From positions 1 to 64,000 of the forward strand of contig NZ_JAGGNU010000005.1 of the NCBI RefSeq assembly GCF_018614915.1: DNA of 64,000 nucleotides, written 5' to 3'. Position 1 is the first letter of the stretch, and each line of letters begins with the position of its first letter. This document shows positions 61,345-64,000 of this stretch, one piece after another. Under the pieces are notes generated by a model, which was not told the DNA's origin, made no database searches, and was given only the letters and a program-made list of their open reading frames with translations. The DNA is from Variovorax paradoxus. Lineage in GTDB: Bacteria > Pseudomonadota > Gammaproteobacteria > Burkholderiales > Burkholderiaceae_C. The position numbers and the translations under genes were made by a program.

Positions 61345-62718
61345 TCAGCCGTTCAGGTAGACGCGCGCCACCAGCCCGGTGCCGCCCCGCTCGTCGTCGC
61401 TGCGGTTGCGAAGCGCGATGCGCAGGCCGTTGCGCAGCGCCGCGGTGCGCGCGATCGCCAGGCCGAGGCCGCTGCCGCCGGCGGAGGTGCCGGGCACGCG
61501 GAAGAAGCGGTCGAAGACGCGGGCGATGAATTCGTCCGGAATGCCCGGGCCGTTGTCCTCCACGTCGACCACCGGCTGCCCCTGCACCTCGTGCAGCCGC
61601 ACGTCGACCACGCCGCCTTCGGGCGCATGGCGCAGGGCGTTGTCGATCAGGTTGTCGAACACGCTGCGCAGTTCGGCCGCCGGCGCGCTGACGACGGGCG
61701 CCACCTCGCCGTCGAAGCCGACGTCGATGCGGCGCCGGTCGGCCACTACCATCAGTTGGCCCAGGCTTTCGCGCAGCAGCGCCGCGACGTCGACCTGCTC
61801 GGGCGCCGCGGCCGGCGCCGCGCTTTCCTGCCGCGACAAGCGCAGCAGCTGCTCGATCAGGTGCTGGGCGCGCGTGACGCCGGCCTCGAGCTGGGCGAAG
61901 CGCTCGGCGGCGTCGCCGGACGGCACGTGCGCGCGCAGGTTCTCGAGCTGCAGCCCGATGGCGGCGACCGGCGTGCGCAGCTCGTGCGCGGCGTCCTGCA
62001 CGAAGCGGCGCTGCGTCGCGAAGGCTTCGCGCAAGCGCGCGAGCAGGCTGTTGAAGGCGCTCACCAGCGGTGCGATCTCGTCGGGCACGCGCGCCAGCGA
62101 GAGCTCCGACAGGCTGCGCTCGTCCTGCGCCGCCACGTCGCGCGCCACCGCATGCAGCGAGTAGGAGGTGAGCCACACCACCAGCCACAGCACCGCCAGC
62201 GACACCGGCAGCAAGAGCACGATCGGCAAGGCCGCGAACAGGGCGCGGTGCTTCACCTCGTGGCGCAGGAAGCTGCCGCTTTGGACGATCTGCACGCGCG
62301 ATTGCCCGGCCCCGGTGCCCGGCGCGGCGGTGTAGACGCGCCAGACCTCATCGCGCTCCGCACCGACGCGCACGTCGCGCAGCCCGGGCTCGGCCTGCAG
62401 CGGCACGGCCAGCTTCGGCCACGAGCTCGCGAGCAGGCGGCCGTCGGCGCTCCAGATCTGCACGATGAAGGCGCCCCAGCTGAAGACGCTCTTGTCGGCC
62501 AGCGGCTGCAGGGCCGGGGTGCTGTCGTTGGCCGCATAGGAATTGGCCAGGAGCTGCATCTGGTCGTCCATGAAGGTGTGGACCATGCGGCCGTAGCTCA
62601 TGTAGGAGGCCCAGGCCGCCGCGCCGGCGGCGATCAGGTGCAGCGACACCAGCCACAAGAGCAACTTGCCGCGCAGCGAGCAGGGCACGTACCAGGGACG
62701 TGGGAAGGCCTTCTTCAT
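61345..62718 (-). CDS. Two-component sensor histidine kinase
   Basis: Membrane histidine kinase, 457 residues, of the QseC/TctE type. TM1 is near residues 17-37 (LLLWLVSLHLIAAGAAAWAS), a periplasmic domain of about 120 residues follows, TM2 is near 165-190, then HAMP. The H-box is QDAAHELRTPVAAIGLQ near 250, the N-box DNLIDNALRHAPEGG near 360, G1 DNGPGIPDEF and G2 GGSGLGLAIA. Its start overlaps the response regulator stop (ATGA), so the pair is co-translated. Signal unknown. Confidence 0.92.
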   Translation of the reverse strand: MKKAFPRPWYVPCSLRGKLLLWLVSLHLIAAGAAAWASYMSYGRMVHTFMDDQMQLLANSYAANDSTPALQPLADKSVFSWGAFIVQIWSADGRLLASSWPKLAVPLQAEPGLRDVRVGAERDEVWRVYTAAPGTGAGQSRVQIVQSGSFLRHEVKHRALFAALPIVLLLPVSLAVLWLVVWLTSYSLHAVARDVAAQDERSLSELSLARVPDEIAPLVSAFNSLLARLREAFATQRRFVQDAAHELRTPVAAIGLQLENLRAHVPSGDAAERFAQLEAGVTRAQHLIEQLLRLSRQESAAPAAAPEQVDVAALLRESLGQLMVVADRRRIDVGFDGEVAPVVSAPAAELRSVFDNLIDNALRHAPEGGVVDVRLHEVQGQPVVDVEDNGPGIPDEFIARVFDRFFRVPGTSAGGSGLGLAIARTAALRNGLRIALRNRSDDERGGTGLVARVYLNG

Positions 62719-63374
62719 GCCGCCGCCACCCGCCATCCGAGCCCGCGCACGTTGCGGATCGCCTCCGGCCCGAGCTTGCGCCGCATGCCGTGGATCAGCA
62801 CGTCGACCGCGTTGCTCGTGACTTCTTCGCCCCAGCCGTAGATGCGGTTCTCCAGCTGCTCGCGCGAGAGGATCGCGCCCGGCCGTTCCATGAGGGCGTG
62901 CAGCAGGGCGAACTCGCGCGCCGTCAGGGCTTCGCGCGTGCCGTTCTGCAGCACCTCGCGCGTGGTCAGGTCGAGCTGCAGCCCGCTGCTGCCGATCACC
63001 GAATGCGCGGCGCCGTCGCGGCGCCGGATCACGGCGCGCATGCGCGCCAGCAGTTCGCGGAACTCGAAAGGCTTGAGCAGGTAGTCGTCGGCGCCGAGGT
63101 CCAGGCCCTGGATGCGGTCTTCGAGGCCGTCGCGCGCGGTGAGCACCACCACCGGCGTGGTGTCGCCGCGCTCGCGCGCCCGGCGCAGCACCTCGGTGCC
63201 GTCCTGCTTGGGCAGGCCGAGGTCGAGCAGCACGCAGGTGTAGCCGCCGTCGGCGAAGGCGCTCTGGGCCAGCGCGCCGTCGCGCACCCAGTCGACCGAC
63301 CAGCCCGCGCCCTCGAGCGCATGCATCAGGCTGCGGCCGATCATCTCGTCGTCTTCCACCAGCAGCGTGCGCAC
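62715..63374 (-). CDS. OmpR-family response regulator
   Basis: DNA-binding response regulator of 219 residues. The receiver domain has acidic VEDDEMIG at the start, the phosphorylated Asp in CVLLDLGLPKQDG near residue 51, and Lys in YLLKPFEFRELL near 102. The C-terminal winged helix (about 125-217) includes LTAREFALLHALMERPGAIL and SNAVDVLIHGMRRKLG. The start is GTG at 63374. It is of the QseB/TctD type and cognate to the adjacent sensor kinase. Whether it controls the tctBA genes 57 kb away is only a guess. Confidence 0.92.
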   Translation of the reverse strand: MRTLLVEDDEMIGRSLMHALEGAGWSVDWVRDGALAQSAFADGGYTCVLLDLGLPKQDGTEVLRRARERGDTTPVVVLTARDGLEDRIQGLDLGADDYLLKPFEFRELLARMRAVIRRRDGAAHSVIGSSGLQLDLTTREVLQNGTREALTAREFALLHALMERPGAILSREQLENRIYGWGEEVTSNAVDVLIHGMRRKLGPEAIRNVRGLGWRVAAA

Positions 63375-63431
63375 GGAGCCTCCTTGTTCAATCGCGAAAC
63401 CACCGGAGGCTACTCCGGGATTCTTAGCCCG

Positions 63432-64000
63432 TCATGAGAACCGCTCGTGCGGCCCCAGGTAGCGCCACTGCCCGACCGGCAGGTGGCCCAGCACCACGCG
63501 GCCGATTCGGATGCGCTTCAGGCCCACGACCTTGAGCCCGACCAGCTCGCACATGCGCCGGATCTGGCGCTTCTTGCCCTCGGTCAGCACGAAGCGCAGC
63601 TGCTCGGGGTTCTGCCACTCGACGTGCGCCGGCTTGAGCGGCTGGCCGTCGAGGCTCAAGCCATGGCGAAGGAGCGCCAGCTGCTCGCGCGGGAAGGCGG
63701 CCTGCGAGTTCTGCGCCACCGGCCCGTAGGAGACGCGCACTAGGTATTCCTTCTCGATGCCCGAGTCCTCGCCGATCAGCTGGCGCGCCACGCGGCCGTC
63801 CTGGGTGAGCACCAGCAGGCCCACCGAATCGATGTCGAGCCGGCCGGCCGGCGCCAGGCCGCGCAGCTGCGGCGGCGAGAAGCGGTGGCGGCTCGGGTCC
63901 TCGCGCCAGTGGGTGCGCGGGTTGATCAGCACCACGGCCGGCTCGTGGCCGTCCTCGGCCTGGCCGCTCACGTAGCCCATGGGCTTGTGGAGCAGGATCG
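63432..64000 (-). CDS. rRNA pseudouridine synthase of the RsuA/RluB/RluF family, 5' end outside the window
   Basis: Partial gene; the start lies beyond base 64000, because the frame is still open and reads [17 protein letters not shown], the usual internal strand of this family. The catalytic Asp is in [18 protein letters not shown] and the second family motif is [18 protein letters not shown]. The C-terminus [13 protein letters not shown] resembles RluF-like proteins. It makes pseudouridine in ribosomal RNA; the exact target cannot be fixed from the fragment. The missing part would hold an S4 domain. Confidence 0.88.
   Translation of the reverse strand, partial: ILLHKPMGYVSGQAEDGHEPAVVLINPRTHWREDPSRHRFSPPQLRGLAPAGRLDIDSVGLLVLTQDGRVARQLIGEDSGIEKEYLVRVSYGPVAQNSQAAFPREQLALLRHGLSLDGQPLKPAHVEWQNPEQLRFVLTEGKKRQIRRMCELVGLKVVGLKRIRIGRVVLGHLPVGQWRYLGPHERFS

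Noticed and set aside
62715..63374. Calling the two-component pair TctD-TctE
   Set aside because: The family resemblance is real, but the tctBA genes are 57 kb away and no binding site links them.

Overview
This window looks like a chromosomal segment of a high-GC betaproteobacterium of the family Comamonadaceae, most like Variovorax. The evidence is the overall codon style, several Liv-type ABC operons, Tct-type carboxylate transporter genes, small DUF4148-like secreted proteins and recurrent CCCTCTCC hairpin elements between genes. The genus is inferred from gene content; no marker gene such as 16S rRNA is present. I saw no tRNA, rRNA, CRISPR array, insertion sequence or phage gene.

Layout: 0.3-8.3 kb holds an MHYT membrane protein, an acyl-CoA dehydrogenase, an RhlE-type helicase, a DUF3820 protein, a glycine-rich RRM protein, tctB-tctA, an arylformamidase-like hydrolase and a TetR regulator. 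From 8.47 to 24.13 kb there is one almost unbroken plus-strand cluster: FAH-type hydrolase, alpha/beta hydrolase, two paralogous amidohydrolases, a complete Liv ABC transporter whose last ATPase is fused to a Tm-1-like domain, a PEP-hydrolase-like TIM barrel, a flotillin-like protein, two SRPBCC proteins (one fused to a quinone oxidoreductase) and a VOC protein. It reads as an uptake-and-degradation unit for an unknown compound, probably controlled by the divergent TetR repressor through a perfect palindrome at 8384-8399.

24.1-26.3 kb holds a cysteine hydrolase, an orphan pseudouridine-5'-phosphate glycosidase and a DUF4124 protein. 26.3-34.1 kb is a minus-strand operon, araC-livH-livM-livG, then a 526-bp spacer made of inverted repeats, then livF-acyl-CoA synthetase-livK. 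34.3-46.5 kb holds an alpha/beta hydrolase, purT, a 3-hydroxybutyryl-CoA dehydrogenase, a low-GC leucine-rich-repeat protein that looks horizontally acquired, a crotonase, ohrR-ohr, a DUF2855 protein, an SrkA-type kinase, a cytochrome P450 and htpG.

46.7-51.95 kb is a plus-strand set of six exported proteins: two pilin-like proteins, a small exported protein, a PapD-like chaperone, a 702-residue predicted outer-membrane barrel with an SdrD-B-like domain, and a small third member sharing the pilin strand motif. I read it as an unusual chaperone/usher-like surface-fibre system. It is followed by a decaying patch (SDR fragment, frameshifted metallo-hydrolase) flanked by two small repeat-containing exported proteins.

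54.5-64 kb is signalling: a dCache-HAMP-PAS3-diguanylate cyclase overlapping an EAL phosphodiesterase, then on the minus strand an OmpA-type lipoprotein, a Ser/Thr kinase, a TerB-like protein, a sensor kinase/response regulator pair, and an rRNA pseudouridine synthase cut by the window end.
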